DNA of 46,205 nucleotides. Origin: Pseudomonadota bacterium. Its GTDB lineage: Bacteria; Cyanobacteriota; Vampirovibrionia; Obscuribacterales; Obscuribacteraceae. Positions 33,175-41,495 of the stretch are shown piece by piece. The notes under the pieces are model-generated. The model saw nothing but the letters and a program-made list of their open reading frames with translations. It did no database searches and was not told the DNA's origin. Both the position numbers and the translations under genes were made by a program. How positions within the stretch are numbered: position 1 is the stretch's first letter; each line of letters begins with the position of its first letter. The stretch is taken from positions 1 to 46,205 of the forward strand of contig JAJPJO010000537.1 in NCBI GenBank assembly GCA_021324135.1, in the 5' to 3' direction.

Positions 33175-33438
33175 TAATCGATGGGGCCTCGTCAACAATA
33201 AATAAAAATGGCGAAATCGCAGATTCCTTGGAGAGTATAACAGGCTGACAAGAGATTATTTTCGTTTTTTAATGTTGGTTCGAAAATTTAATCTTTGCAA
33301 CCATGTCCAACCAAGTAGATATACCCAAATTAAGTTATTATCTGAACCCTTCCTAACCAGATTTAATGCCTTTTCCGACAAATTTTTACGTTGCCGACGA
33401 GTTTGCCGGAGGGTTCCGAAGGAGAGGGCAAAAGCGAC
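33175..33438. other. AT-rich intergenic region
   Basis: About 260 bp, clearly AT-richer than its surroundings, between the small hypothetical gene (minus strand) and the stop of the B12-binding gene (minus). The promoter of the small gene is expected here. No hairpin with a T-run was clear. Confidence 0.35.
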
Positions 33439-33864
33439 CTAAAATCGGTCCGGAAACTGGCCTTTGAGGAACTCAATTGTGCGCTGCGTGCCGCCGCCCG
33501 GCACGATAATCTCCTTGATGCCCTTCTTGAGAAGCTCGTTGCGGTCATCATCTGGTATGACGCCGCCGCCAAAAACGACGATGTCCTCGGCGCCCTTACT
33601 CCTCAGAATCTCGACGACCTTCGGCAAAAGCGTCATATGCGCCCCGGACAAAATCGAAAGTCCGATGGCATCGACGTCTTCTTGGATGGCAGTTTCAACA
33701 ATCTCCTCAGGAGAGCGGTGCAAACCGGTATAGACAACCTCCATTCCGGCGTCGCGCAGCGCCCTGGCGATCACCTTGGCGCCGCGATCGTGCCCGTCTA
33801 AGCCGGGCTTGCCTATTAAAACTCGCAGTTTTCGTTTCGTCGTCATTGTCAAACTTGTCGTCAT
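33439..33864 (-). CDS. Cobalamin-binding protein (methylmalonyl-CoA mutase C-terminal type)
   Basis: 141 aa (an internal Met at 33846 could be the start). It is a single B12-binding Rossmann domain with the base-off/His-on signature KPGLDGHDRGAKVIARALRD, then YTGLHRSPEEIVETA, the SILSGAHM loop and VFGGGVIPDDD. This matches the detached small domain of methylmalonyl-CoA mutase-type enzymes, which works with a separate mutase subunit. No mutase catalytic subunit is in the window. ATGA overlap with the membrane gene upstream (33861-33864) indicates one operon. Confidence 0.88.
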   Translation of the reverse strand: MTTSLTMTTKRKLRVLIGKPGLDGHDRGAKVIARALRDAGMEVVYTGLHRSPEEIVETAIQEDVDAIGLSILSGAHMTLLPKVVEILRSKGAEDIVVFGGGVIPDDDRNELLKKGIKEIIVPGGGTQRTIEFLKGQFPDRF

Positions 33865-34421
33865 AAATCATAGCTCTCGCCATCTTGTATTTGCTTTGGC
33901 TGCGAAGACATTTTAGCCGTGATTACGCTTGCCAGTTCACCAAATGGACTGATGTCGCGCTTGTTAATCAAATAAAAACATCTGGCCGTTCGCAAGCAGG
34001 CAAATTTCAAAAAGGGGGGCTGGTCGAATCTGATTATCTTGTCCCAGGGAATGCGAGTCTTCCAAAATAAAGTGCTCATGCCGATTGCCTCGGCGTCGGT
34101 TTTCACCTTGTTGACCTCGAATATCACAGGCATGAACATGAATATATCGATGAATGCAACGAATGCAAAGAAGATCAGCTCACGAATCGGATCCATGGCG
34201 CGGTGATGCATGTAACGAGTAATGAAACTCATTACGATGGAAACGTTCAACATAAGCAGCGTGAAGGAGACAAAGTAGCGGATAAAGTGTTTCCATGCCG
34301 CTCTTCGATACTCTCTGGGTTCGTCCGGGTTTATCGCCGGCACCTTGGAACCGCGAGCCGGCTTGCCCGCGCCTGTGCCTTGAGACGCTTTTTGCTTGAG
34401 CTTCCGTTTGCTTTTCGACAT
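33861..34421 (-). CDS. Two-TM membrane protein with a PH-like C-terminus
   Basis: 186 aa from the ATG at 34421; a TTG at 34445 would add eight residues. The N-terminus is highly basic (MSKSKRKLKQKASQ). Two transmembrane helices follow (FIRYFVSFTLLMLNVSIVMS and LIFFAFVAFIDIFMFMPVIF). The soluble C-terminal half, with SSxxG-like strands (GMSTLFWKTRIPWDKIIRFD), resembles bacterial PH-like (YdbT/DUF304-type) domains. The function is unknown. It is translationally coupled to the B12-binding gene. Confidence 0.65.
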   Translation of the reverse strand: MSKSKRKLKQKASQGTGAGKPARGSKVPAINPDEPREYRRAAWKHFIRYFVSFTLLMLNVSIVMSFITRYMHHRAMDPIRELIFFAFVAFIDIFMFMPVIFEVNKVKTDAEAIGMSTLFWKTRIPWDKIIRFDQPPFLKFACLRTARCFYLINKRDISPFGELASVITAKMSSQPKQIQDGESYDL

Positions 34422-34589
34422 TCTCGTACCAATTTTGCCAGGCAATCGTACTATGCTGCCCTGCGCTCAAAGCCAATTTATGCGTTATCGGGATAGAAAA
34501 AGCAATAGGAAAAAAGGTAAAACATCACTCTTAGAACCGTGCTGCTAATCTCGGCAGAACATCCCTCATATCGAACACTGGTGAATGAC

Positions 34590-36227
34590 ATGCCCAAACA
34601 AAAGCTTGCCGACTATCTTTTCAACCGAGTGAAGGAGTGCGGCGTCGATTGCACATTCGGTATACCGGGCGATTTTGTTCTGCCGCTCTACGCCGCGCAA
34701 GCGCGGGCCGGTCTCAAGACCGTAGTCATGACGCACGAACCGTCGGTCGGTTTCGCCGCCGACGCATATGCTCGACTGAAGGGATTGGGAGTAGCGCTTG
34801 TAACCTACGGCGCCGGCGGGCTCAACATGGTCAATCCCATCGGTCTTGCCTACGCAGAGGAGTCGCCGGTGCTCGTGATCAGCGGTTCACCAGAAACGCG
34901 CTACCGCACGCAGAAGCCTCATCTGCACCACTGCGTGAAAACCTTTGACACGCAATTGAATGTATACGAGCAAGTCACCGAATCGCAAGCCTTGCTGAGC
35001 AACGCCGCTGTCGCCCAGGAAGAGATCGAGCGCGTCTTCCGCACCACTTTGAGCCAATCGCGTCCCGGCTACATCGAGATACCTCGCGATATGGTCAACC
35101 TGGAGATGCCAATCTCGGACGAGCTCAGCCGTGTGCAGGAAGAGCCGAGTCCGGCCGTCGATGAGGTGGTGAAAGAAGTTATCGAACGATTGAGAAGCGC
35201 GCGCCGTCCGGTAGTGTTGGCCGGAGTGGAAGTGCGGCGCTTCGGATTGAAAGACAAAGTGGTGGCACTTGTGCAGGCCCTCAACCTGCCGGTCGTCACA
35301 TCCATTCTGGGCAAAGCCTCGTTCCCCGAGAGCCATCCGAATTTCATCGGCAACTATTTCGGCCAGTTCGGCAATCCAAAGCTGAAAGAATATGTCGAAG
35401 AATCAGATTTGATCTTATCGCTGGGAACCGTGCTCACAGAGATGGAGACGGCCGGCTACACTGCCAAGCTGCCTCAGGATCACCTCATTCAAGCAACAGC
35501 CCGCGAAATTTCCGTTGCCTATCACACGTACAACGGAGTTACTCTGAAGGATTTCGTCGAATCGCTTCTGGCGAGCGTGAGCAGCAAGGCCAAGCCGGCA
35601 ATGCGCTTCGAAATCCCATCGATACCAACGGAGGCATTCGCCGGCGATAAAACCAAAAAACTCACCGTCGCTGGTATCATCGAAGATTTGAACGATAGCC
35701 TCAACCAGCATTATTCAGTGGTTTCCGATGTCGGTGATTGCCTGTATGCAGGGCTCAGTTTGAAAACGGACATATTCATCGCTCCTGGTTATTACTCATC
35801 GATGGGCTTCGGAGTGCCGGCCGGCATCGGTGCTCAAATCGCCGAGCCGAAAAGACGCTCCGTGATCCTGGTTGGCGACGGCGGCTTCCAGATGACCGGA
35901 ATGGAAATCAGCACGGCTGTAAAATGCGGGCTCAACCCCATAGTCATCGTCTTTAACAACGCCAGCTATGCGATGTTGCGCTTCATCGATCAAGATCGCG
36001 ACTACTACGATCTCTCGCGTTGGGATTATGCTGCTCTGGCCAGGGCGGTCGGCGGCAATGGTGTGCAAGCGACGACCCGCGATGAGTTTCAGCGGGCGTT
36101 GAAAAACGCCCAGCAATCCGATGCGCTCTACCTGATTGATGCAGTGATCGACAAGGACGATATTTCACCAACCTTGAAGCGCCTCACCGATCACTTCGGC
36201 GCCAAGGTCAAAGCAGCAATCGGCTAG
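34590..36227 (+). CDS. Thiamine-diphosphate 2-oxo-acid decarboxylase (indolepyruvate/phenylpyruvate type)
   Basis: 545 aa from the ATG at 34590 (GGTGA upstream). Three-domain ThDP decarboxylase. Asp28 (GIPGDFVLPLY), Glu50 (MTHEPSVGFAADAYARL) and the His113-His114 pair (HLHHCVKTFD) match the catalytic residues of pyruvate decarboxylase. The cofactor motif is GDGGFQMTGMEIS...NN. At the position of the second catalytic Glu (TIEVM in Zymomonas enzyme) it has AMLRF, so Leu replaces Glu, as I recall for phenylpyruvate decarboxylase of Azospirillum. That points to aromatic 2-oxo acids such as indolepyruvate. It directly precedes the trp operon but has its own transcription unit, as the trp promoter and attenuator lie between. 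Confidence 0.85.
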   Translation: MPKQKLADYLFNRVKECGVDCTFGIPGDFVLPLYAAQARAGLKTVVMTHEPSVGFAADAYARLKGLGVALVTYGAGGLNMVNPIGLAYAEESPVLVISGSPETRYRTQKPHLHHCVKTFDTQLNVYEQVTESQALLSNAAVAQEEIERVFRTTLSQSRPGYIEIPRDMVNLEMPISDELSRVQEEPSPAVDEVVKEVIERLRSARRPVVLAGVEVRRFGLKDKVVALVQALNLPVVTSILGKASFPESHPNFIGNYFGQFGNPKLKEYVEESDLILSLGTVLTEMETAGYTAKLPQDHLIQATAREISVAYHTYNGVTLKDFVESLLASVSSKAKPAMRFEIPSIPTEAFAGDKTKKLTVAGIIEDLNDSLNQHYSVVSDVGDCLYAGLSLKTDIFIAPGYYSSMGFGVPAGIGAQIAEPKRRSVILVGDGGFQMTGMEISTAVKCGLNPIVIVFNNASYAMLRFIDQDRDYYDLSRWDYAALARAVGGNGVQATTRDEFQRALKNAQQSDALYLIDAVIDKDDISPTLKRLTDHFGAKVKAAIG

Positions 36228-36274
36228 GCCAAACAAACTAATTGGCATTTTGTAACGCTCGTCTACGCCGCCCC

Positions 36275-36302
36275 TTGCAAAACGCCCAGATCATGTTAGG
36301 AT
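36275..36302 (+). promoter_or_regulatory. Candidate trp operon promoter
   Basis: TTGCAA (36275-36280) and TAGGAT (36297-36302) are separated by 16 bp and each match the sigma-70 consensus at four of six positions. A perfect 7-bp inverted repeat (TGCCCAA 36305-36311, TTGGGCA 36318-36324) lies at the expected transcription start. It could be an operator or a 5' mRNA hairpin. Confidence 0.45.
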
Positions 36303-36349
36303 AGTGCCCAAGTCGTTTTGGGCAACGCCCTCTATCTACAAGTGAGATT

Positions 36350-36430
36350 ATGAAAACGCAATCGGCAATCAACGCGCAATACTTCTGGTGGACCTGGTGT
36401 AACCCGGATAGGCCGCGTTGGCGCTGGTGA
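36350..36430 (+). CDS. trpL: trp operon leader peptide
   Basis: 26 codons, ATG 36350 to TGA 36428-36430, with a GTGAG-type ribosome-binding site just upstream. The peptide has Trp at positions 13, 14, 16, 24 and 26 (YFWWTWC in the middle, RPRWRW at the end), five of 26 residues against about 1% in normal proteins. It lies between a candidate promoter and a strong terminator, 197 bp before trpE. Ribosome stalling at the WWTW codons when charged tRNA-Trp is scarce would control termination. The gene is too short for usual gene callers. Confidence 0.9.
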   Translation: MKTQSAINAQYFWWTWCNPDRPRWRW

Positions 36431-36499
36431 GACCAGAATAATAATCAATCTCACATAAGTGTTTCAAACCGCAGGCCTGTCGAAGAGCCTGCGGTTTTT
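36411..36499 (+). terminator. trp attenuator: terminator with alternative antiterminator
   Basis: Terminator: AAACCGCAGGC (36466-36476) pairs perfectly with GCCTGCGGTTT (36487-36497), an 11-bp stem with a 10-nt loop, ending in TTTTT (36495-36499). Antiterminator: GGCCGCGTT (36411-36419, inside the leader ORF) can pair with AACCGCAGGCC (36467-36477) with two one-base bulges, which would block the terminator. A ribosome stalled at the WWTW codons (36386-36397) leaves 36411 onward free; one reaching the stop at 36430 covers it. A third pairing, TTCTGGT (36383-36389) with ACCAGAA (36432-36438), may form in untranslated RNA. Confidence 0.88.
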
Positions 36500-36626
36500 G
36501 CTTGCAATCTACAAACCAATCAGCCCGCCAGGCAGGATTGGCCGGCAACTGCATTGCGTACAGTCACCACATTCGATACCACATAAATTTTAGAGCATCT
36601 TTGCTTAAGGTCCGGAGGAGTTGAAA

Positions 36627-38216
36627 ATGGAAATTCAGCGAAATTCAAACGGCACATGCATCGGACGGGTCAACTTCTTGAAGTCGATGCAAGCCGGGCT
36701 ATCACAACCATCGCACGATCGCTTCATCGCCAACCTCATGGCGCGATTACAACTGAACAAAAAGCCTTCCGTCATTTTTCAAAAACGAGATCGCTCATGC
36801 AAACGAGTTTTGTATACGCTCGTCGCTCTCGAGCCTGAGGCGATTGTGACAATCGACGATCGACGGGCGAAACTGCTCCTGGCAGACGGAACGGAAAAGA
36901 CGACTGAAAACATTGCCTGTCCCTTCGCTTTTCTTGAAACGATAAAGGAAAGCTACGGCGGTCTGCCTGCTGATCTGGAGCAAATGGATTTTGCCAAAAA
37001 CCTCAACTTTGCCGGCGGTCTGATCGGTTATATGGGTTACGGTCTGACGAGCCGCATTGAGAACATCAGAAAGCAAGCGCAAGATCCCTTCCTTATCCCT
37101 GATGCCACCCTGATGATTCCGAACCTTATTTTGAATTTCGATCATGAGAATGACGAACTGCTAATCGTCTCGCATAAAGGGAGCGGTCCTTTAGAAGAGA
37201 TTCGGCATCAACTACTGAGCGAAAGCGACAAGGCGCATGAAGCGCGGAGCACCCTGGCAAGAGATCTTTCAAAGAAGCAGGTAGTTCGGTCTCGAGAAGT
37301 TGCAAACTTGGACATCGAAGCAGCTCTGAAAACTGGTTTTCTCAGATCCTCGATGACAAAAGGCGAATTCATCAACAGAGTGTTGAAAGCCAAAGAACAC
37401 ATCCTCGAGGGTGACGCCTTCCAGATTGTCGTTTCGCAGAGGTTCTTCGGATCTGTAAAGTCGGATGCCGCCTCTATCTTCGCCAACCTCTGCAAGGCGG
37501 CACCCTCGGCATACAACTTCATGATCAACCTGCCCGACTTTCAATACCTGGGCGCCTCGCCTGAGACAATGCTGAGCGTCAATCTTGGCGTCGCCAGGCT
37601 CTGTGCCCTGGCGGGAACTCGTCCTCGCGGACTGACTCCTCGACAAGACGAGCTCAATGAACAGGAATTATCCAGCAACGAGAAAGAGATGGCCGAACAT
37701 TTGATGCTGGTCGATCTGGCCCGCAATGATTTAGGCAAGGTGTGTGCCCCCGGTACCATAAATGTCGGTCCGGTGGCGCAGGTGCTGCGCTACTCCAACG
37801 TCATGCACCTGGGCACCGAGGTTTTCGGCACGCTGGAATCCGATCGGACAACTCTGTCGGCATTGCGTGCTTGTTTCCCACGCGGCACCGTCAGCGGTGC
37901 ACCCAAGGTGCGCGCTATGCAGATCTTGTCTGAGTTGGAACCCGAGCGCCGCGGGCCCTATGCAGGCGCTGTCGGCTTTATTGACCGGCGCGGCAATCTC
38001 GATACGGCAATCGCCATTCGCTCCGCTTTGATCAAGGATGGAATCGCCCACATCAACGCGGGCGCCGGCATAGTCTATGACTCGGATCCGGAAGCTGAAT
38101 ACATGGAGACCATCAATAAAGCTCGGGCAATAACGCAAGCTGTATTCGGCTTGCAAGACGAACAAGAGACGAAGCAGCACTTGAGCGAACCCGAGCTCCG
38201 CAGAGGAGTCATATAA
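36627..38216 (+). CDS. trpE: Anthranilate synthase component I
   Basis: 529 aa from the ATG at 36627, with GGAGGAG 6 nt upstream. It converts chorismate and ammonia (from TrpG) to anthranilate. The chorismate-binding C-terminal half is intact: LAGTRPRGLTPRQDELNEQE, EHLMLVDLARNDLGKV, ACFPRGTVSGAPKVRAMQI and INAGAGIVYDSDPEAEYMET. In the N-terminal half the Trp-feedback motif LLES is not found; the aligned place reads IFQK (residues 50-53). First gene of trpEGDCFBA, 1-bp TAATG overlap with trpG. Regulated by the upstream attenuator. Confidence 0.95.
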   Translation: MEIQRNSNGTCIGRVNFLKSMQAGLSQPSHDRFIANLMARLQLNKKPSVIFQKRDRSCKRVLYTLVALEPEAIVTIDDRRAKLLLADGTEKTTENIACPFAFLETIKESYGGLPADLEQMDFAKNLNFAGGLIGYMGYGLTSRIENIRKQAQDPFLIPDATLMIPNLILNFDHENDELLIVSHKGSGPLEEIRHQLLSESDKAHEARSTLARDLSKKQVVRSREVANLDIEAALKTGFLRSSMTKGEFINRVLKAKEHILEGDAFQIVVSQRFFGSVKSDAASIFANLCKAAPSAYNFMINLPDFQYLGASPETMLSVNLGVARLCALAGTRPRGLTPRQDELNEQELSSNEKEMAEHLMLVDLARNDLGKVCAPGTINVGPVAQVLRYSNVMHLGTEVFGTLESDRTTLSALRACFPRGTVSGAPKVRAMQILSELEPERRGPYAGAVGFIDRRGNLDTAIAIRSALIKDGIAHINAGAGIVYDSDPEAEYMETINKARAITQAVFGLQDEQETKQHLSEPELRRGVI

Positions 38217-38914
38217 TGAAGATTCTTTTGATCGACAACTACGATTCATTTTCATTCAATCTTGCCCAGGCGGTACGCGCTATCGTGGAAGTGCCTGAGG
38301 AGAAAGAGCGCAGAGCCCCATCGTCTTGCCGCGCTACAGTCGCTTATGCAGAGGCGCCGACGACTGCCTCAGTGGTCGTGCGGAGGAACGATCAGATCAC
38401 GCTCGAGGAAATCATCGCTCTTCGCCCTCATGGCATAATCATCTCTCCAGGCCCTGGACATCCGGCCAACCCGGACGATTTCGGCGTCAATCAGCATGTG
38501 CTGGCCAACAGTGCTTTGCTCCAGTGCCCCATCCTTGGTGTCTGCCTCGGACACCAGGGCATTGCTCATGCCTTCGGGGGAACGGTGGAGCGGGCAGCCA
38601 AAATCATGCATGGGAAGACCAGCCGTATAAGGCAAGTTGCCGTTTCGCCACTATTTCTCGGCGTACCGTCCGAATTTGTTGCCATGCGCTACCACTCGCT
38701 TGCTGCCACTGATGAAACCTTACCATCCTGCCTTAAGGTCACCGCACGCGATACCGAAACCAATTCGATCATGGCACTCGAGCATAGAGATAAACCGATA
38801 TTCGGACTGCAGTTCCATCCAGAATCCATCGGAACTCCAGAGGGACCGACGGTGTTGAAGAACTTCGTTTCACTCTGTGCTGCCACGGGAGGGCGTCATG
38901 ATGCAGCCAACTAA
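38216..38914 (+). CDS. trpG: Anthranilate synthase glutamine amidotransferase subunit
   Basis: 232 aa class I glutamine amidotransferase that supplies ammonia to TrpE. The catalytic triad is Cys110 (LGVCLGHQGIAHAFGG), His201 and Glu203 (LQFHPESIGTPEG). The N-terminus is LLIDNYDSFSFNLAQ. An insertion of about 25 residues (25-50, EKERRAPSSCRA...) sits between the first helix and the next strand, making it longer than the usual 190-200 aa. Could also serve folate synthesis, but the position fixes its main role. Confidence 0.95.
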   Translation: MKILLIDNYDSFSFNLAQAVRAIVEVPEEKERRAPSSCRATVAYAEAPTTASVVVRRNDQITLEEIIALRPHGIIISPGPGHPANPDDFGVNQHVLANSALLQCPILGVCLGHQGIAHAFGGTVERAAKIMHGKTSRIRQVAVSPLFLGVPSEFVAMRYHSLAATDETLPSCLKVTARDTETNSIMALEHRDKPIFGLQFHPESIGTPEGPTVLKNFVSLCAATGGRHDAAN

Positions 38915-39890
38915 TGCAGTGCGCTTTCTGCGTCCGGCGATCAAGGGCACGCTCAACGAGATGCTTCTAACAACCATCCCCGAGAACTTTGGCGAAGTCG
39001 AGCTCAATCGTTTGCTGGCAACGCTGCGCTTGCAAGCAGACCCTGAAATTGAAAAGATCGTCGCCCCCTTTGGAGATCAGGCCATAGATGTCTGCGGCAC
39101 CGGCGGCAGTGGCATAAAAAAGTTCAACACTTCGACTGCTGTGGCGTTTATCTTGAGAGCTGCCGGACTGAGCGTGATCAAATTCGGCAATCGTTCCATA
39201 ACCGGCGGCAGCGGCAGTCTCGACTTTTTGTCTGCTCTGGGCTTCCCCGAAAGCGTTCCGGCTAAAAACCTCGAGCGGCTATATGTCCGAACCGGCTTGC
39301 TGTTTCTCGGCGCTCATCAATGTTATCCGGCGCTTGCAAAGTTGAGAGAGGCAAGAAAGAGGCTCGGTGTTCCCACCCTCCTGAATTATCTCGGTCCGCT
39401 GCTCAATCCGGCCAGACCGGCACTGCGATATATCGGCATAAGCCGATTGCAGATGCTGTTTCCGATAGCCAAACTGCTGAGCAGCGATGAGCGGGTCACT
39501 TCAGCAATTGCGGTTCGGTCCAGGAGCGGCATGGATGAGCTCGAGGTTGGTATCGCCTATGATGCCTTACAGGTAGCAGAAACGACAATCTCACCCCTGC
39601 GCTTCCGCTACGCTGAATGCGATCCCATTACGGACGATCAGACAGAACACACACCGTTTCTCCACACTCCGGATGGAAACGCCGGAAGATTCGCTGCCAT
39701 CATATCTGGTGAGGATCGAGTTTCTGAAGCTTGCCAATCGCTCCTGTTGAATGCGGCTGTCGCTCTTCTTGCCGCTCGGCGTGCCAGCTCGATTAACGAG
39801 GGGATTGGCTTGGCCCGTGCCGTCATAGACGATGGCGCAGTTCAAAGAAACTTTGAGTTAACCAGGAGGAGCTACAATGAACTTGCTTGA
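38898..39890 (+). CDS. trpD: Anthranilate phosphoribosyltransferase
   Basis: 330 aa. Transfers phosphoribosyl from PRPP to anthranilate. PRPP-binding DVCGTGGSGIKKFNTSTAVA, then KFGNRSITGGSGSLDFLSAL, and RLGVPTLLNYLGPLLNPARP. Two adjacent ATGs (38898, 38901) follow GGGAGGG; either may be used. The start overlaps trpG by 17 bp, and the stop overlaps trpC by 14 bp. Confidence 0.95.
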   Translation: MMQPTNAVRFLRPAIKGTLNEMLLTTIPENFGEVELNRLLATLRLQADPEIEKIVAPFGDQAIDVCGTGGSGIKKFNTSTAVAFILRAAGLSVIKFGNRSITGGSGSLDFLSALGFPESVPAKNLERLYVRTGLLFLGAHQCYPALAKLREARKRLGVPTLLNYLGPLLNPARPALRYIGISRLQMLFPIAKLLSSDERVTSAIAVRSRSGMDELEVGIAYDALQVAETTISPLRFRYAECDPITDDQTEHTPFLHTPDGNAGRFAAIISGEDRVSEACQSLLLNAAVALLAARRASSINEGIGLARAVIDDGAVQRNFELTRRSYNELA

Positions 39891-40764
39891 TACAATCGTG
39901 AACAGCAAGCGATCCGCGTTGGAAGCTATGGGCGCTTCCGCGCCGGGCGAGTCTTTGTCGCCAGCGGATCTGGTTAAACAAGTCGCCTGTGCGGCTGATT
40001 CAGCGCCTCGCTCTTCGAACCTATTTAAGAGCAAGCTTTCATCCAGCGGCATAAACATAATCGGCGAGATCAAACCAAAATCACCAGTCTCCGGTCCCCT
40101 GCTTGACCCGGCAAGGATCGACCACATAGTCAGCCTCTACAAAGAGCATTGCGCCGCCGTATCAGTCCTGACAGATGAGCAATTTTTCGGGGGCAGTTTT
40201 GCCTTGCTGGCTGAGGTGGTGGAGCGAACCGGCTTGCCCGTTTTGTGCAAAGACTTCATCATTAGCGAGCATCAAATCCGCCTGGCTAAAGAGGCTGGTG
40301 CATCTGCCGTTCTCCTGATAGTGAAAATTTTGGAAGAGGGCCAGCTGCACGCATTAGCCGAATCAGCCAGGCAGTTCGGTCTAGAACCGGTTATTGAGAT
40401 AAACAACCAGGCAGAGCTGGAAATCGTAATGCACCTCGACGCCGAAGTCGTGCTCATTAACAATCGCGACCTTGACACCATGCAAATCGACCTGGAAACG
40501 ACTGCGCGTTTAACTACCCGGCTGAGACAGGAGCATCCCTCGGCGGATACACTGAAGATCATCTCAGCCAGCGGCATCTCGACCAGAGACGATATCCTCA
40601 GACTGGCCGGGCATGCCAACAATTTCCTTATCGGCAGTGCTCTTATGAAGAGTGATTCGCCGGCCAAACTTCTGGCATCATTCACGGATGGCACGCAGAT
40701 GACAAGCTCACCCGACGCTGTCCTAGCCGGCGATCGGACTGCATCGGCTCAACAAGGAAGGTAG
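39877..40764 (+). CDS. trpC: Indole-3-glycerol-phosphate synthase
   Basis: 295 aa TIM barrel that closes the indole ring. Conserved parts: IIGEIKPKSPVSGPL, AVSVLTDEQFFGGSFALL, GLPVLCKDFIISEHQI, EPVIEINNQAEL, VVLINNRDLDTM and ISASGISTRDDI. Good ribosome-binding site (AGGAGGAG) 6 nt before the ATG, inside trpD. The last 30 residues are a Ser/Ala-rich tail not typical of the family. Confidence 0.95.
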   Translation: MNLLDTIVNSKRSALEAMGASAPGESLSPADLVKQVACAADSAPRSSNLFKSKLSSSGINIIGEIKPKSPVSGPLLDPARIDHIVSLYKEHCAAVSVLTDEQFFGGSFALLAEVVERTGLPVLCKDFIISEHQIRLAKEAGASAVLLIVKILEEGQLHALAESARQFGLEPVIEINNQAELEIVMHLDAEVVLINNRDLDTMQIDLETTARLTTRLRQEHPSADTLKIISASGISTRDDILRLAGHANNFLIGSALMKSDSPAKLLASFTDGTQMTSSPDAVLAGDRTASAQQGR

Positions 40765-40766
40765 AA

Positions 40767-41495
40767 ATGAACGGCGCTGCCAGGATCAAAATTTGTGGAA
40801 TTACCAGCGCGAATGATGCTCGCTTAGCCATCGCCTATGGTGCGCAATTCATCGGCTTGATCTTTGCCGAGTCATCCCCGCGACGACTGACGCTCGAGCA
40901 AGCCCGGGCAATCGTCACCGCTATTGATACCGCTCGGGGAGGCCGTCAAATTAAGATTGTCGGAGTCTTTCAAGATCAGCCGATAGAGTTTCTGAACACT
41001 GCCGCCGAACAATTTCGATTGGATCTCGTCCAACTGCACGGCTCGGAAAATCACCAGTACATTGCTGGGCTGAGCGCACCGGTGATAAAGGCATTTCAAT
41101 TCGTTCCCGAGGCAGGAATATTGGCCGGAGATCTGATCGTCCAGGATCTGAGAGAGTTTGAAAATGCGCAGTACTTTCTGATTGATTCCAGGAAAGGAAG
41201 TGGCATTACCCTGGCATCGCATTGTGCAGCGCTGAAGTCGGCTCTGGGTGCCGCTCATTACCGGAGCGTGCCCTTATTCATCGCGGGCGGCATGCGGGCA
41301 GACGTGATTGCAAAGGTAGTGGGCGAGTTGAATCCTTTTGCAATAGATGTCGCATCGGGGGTGGAGTCCGAGATCGGAAAAAAATCAGAGGCGTTGATCG
41401 CCGAATTTTGTCGCACCGTCGGCGGTGCCGCGAGAGAAACCGGAGAAGCATTTAGCAATGGAGAGCCAGGGAACGCTGAAGGAGTAGCGATATGA
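40767..41495 (+). CDS. trpF: Phosphoribosylanthranilate isomerase
   Basis: 242 aa. Starts 3 bp after trpC. Catalytic Cys in [33 protein letters not shown], catalytic Asp in [10 protein letters not shown], and [16 protein letters not shown] with the phosphate-binding [12 protein letters not shown]. Separate from TrpC rather than fused as in some enterobacteria. The stop overlaps trpB by ATGA. Confidence 0.95.
   Translation: MNGAARIKICGITSANDARLAIAYGAQFIGLIFAESSPRRLTLEQARAIVTAIDTARGGRQIKIVGVFQDQPIEFLNTAAEQFRLDLVQLHGSENHQYIAGLSAPVIKAFQFVPEAGILAGDLIVQDLREFENAQYFLIDSRKGSGITLASHCAALKSALGAAHYRSVPLFIAGGMRADVIAKVVGELNPFAIDVASGVESEIGKKSEALIAEFCRTVGGAARETGEAFSNGEPGNAEGVAI

Noticed and set aside
33175..33205. 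Third copy of the dispersed element on the minus strand
   Set aside because: Only an 11-bp match (TTGACGAGGCC) without the hairpin arms; too short to claim, though it could be a fragment.
36627..38914. pabB/pabA (folate) instead of trpE/trpG
   Set aside because: The genes are followed directly by trpDCFBA and preceded by a Trp-codon attenuator, so the Trp role is clear.
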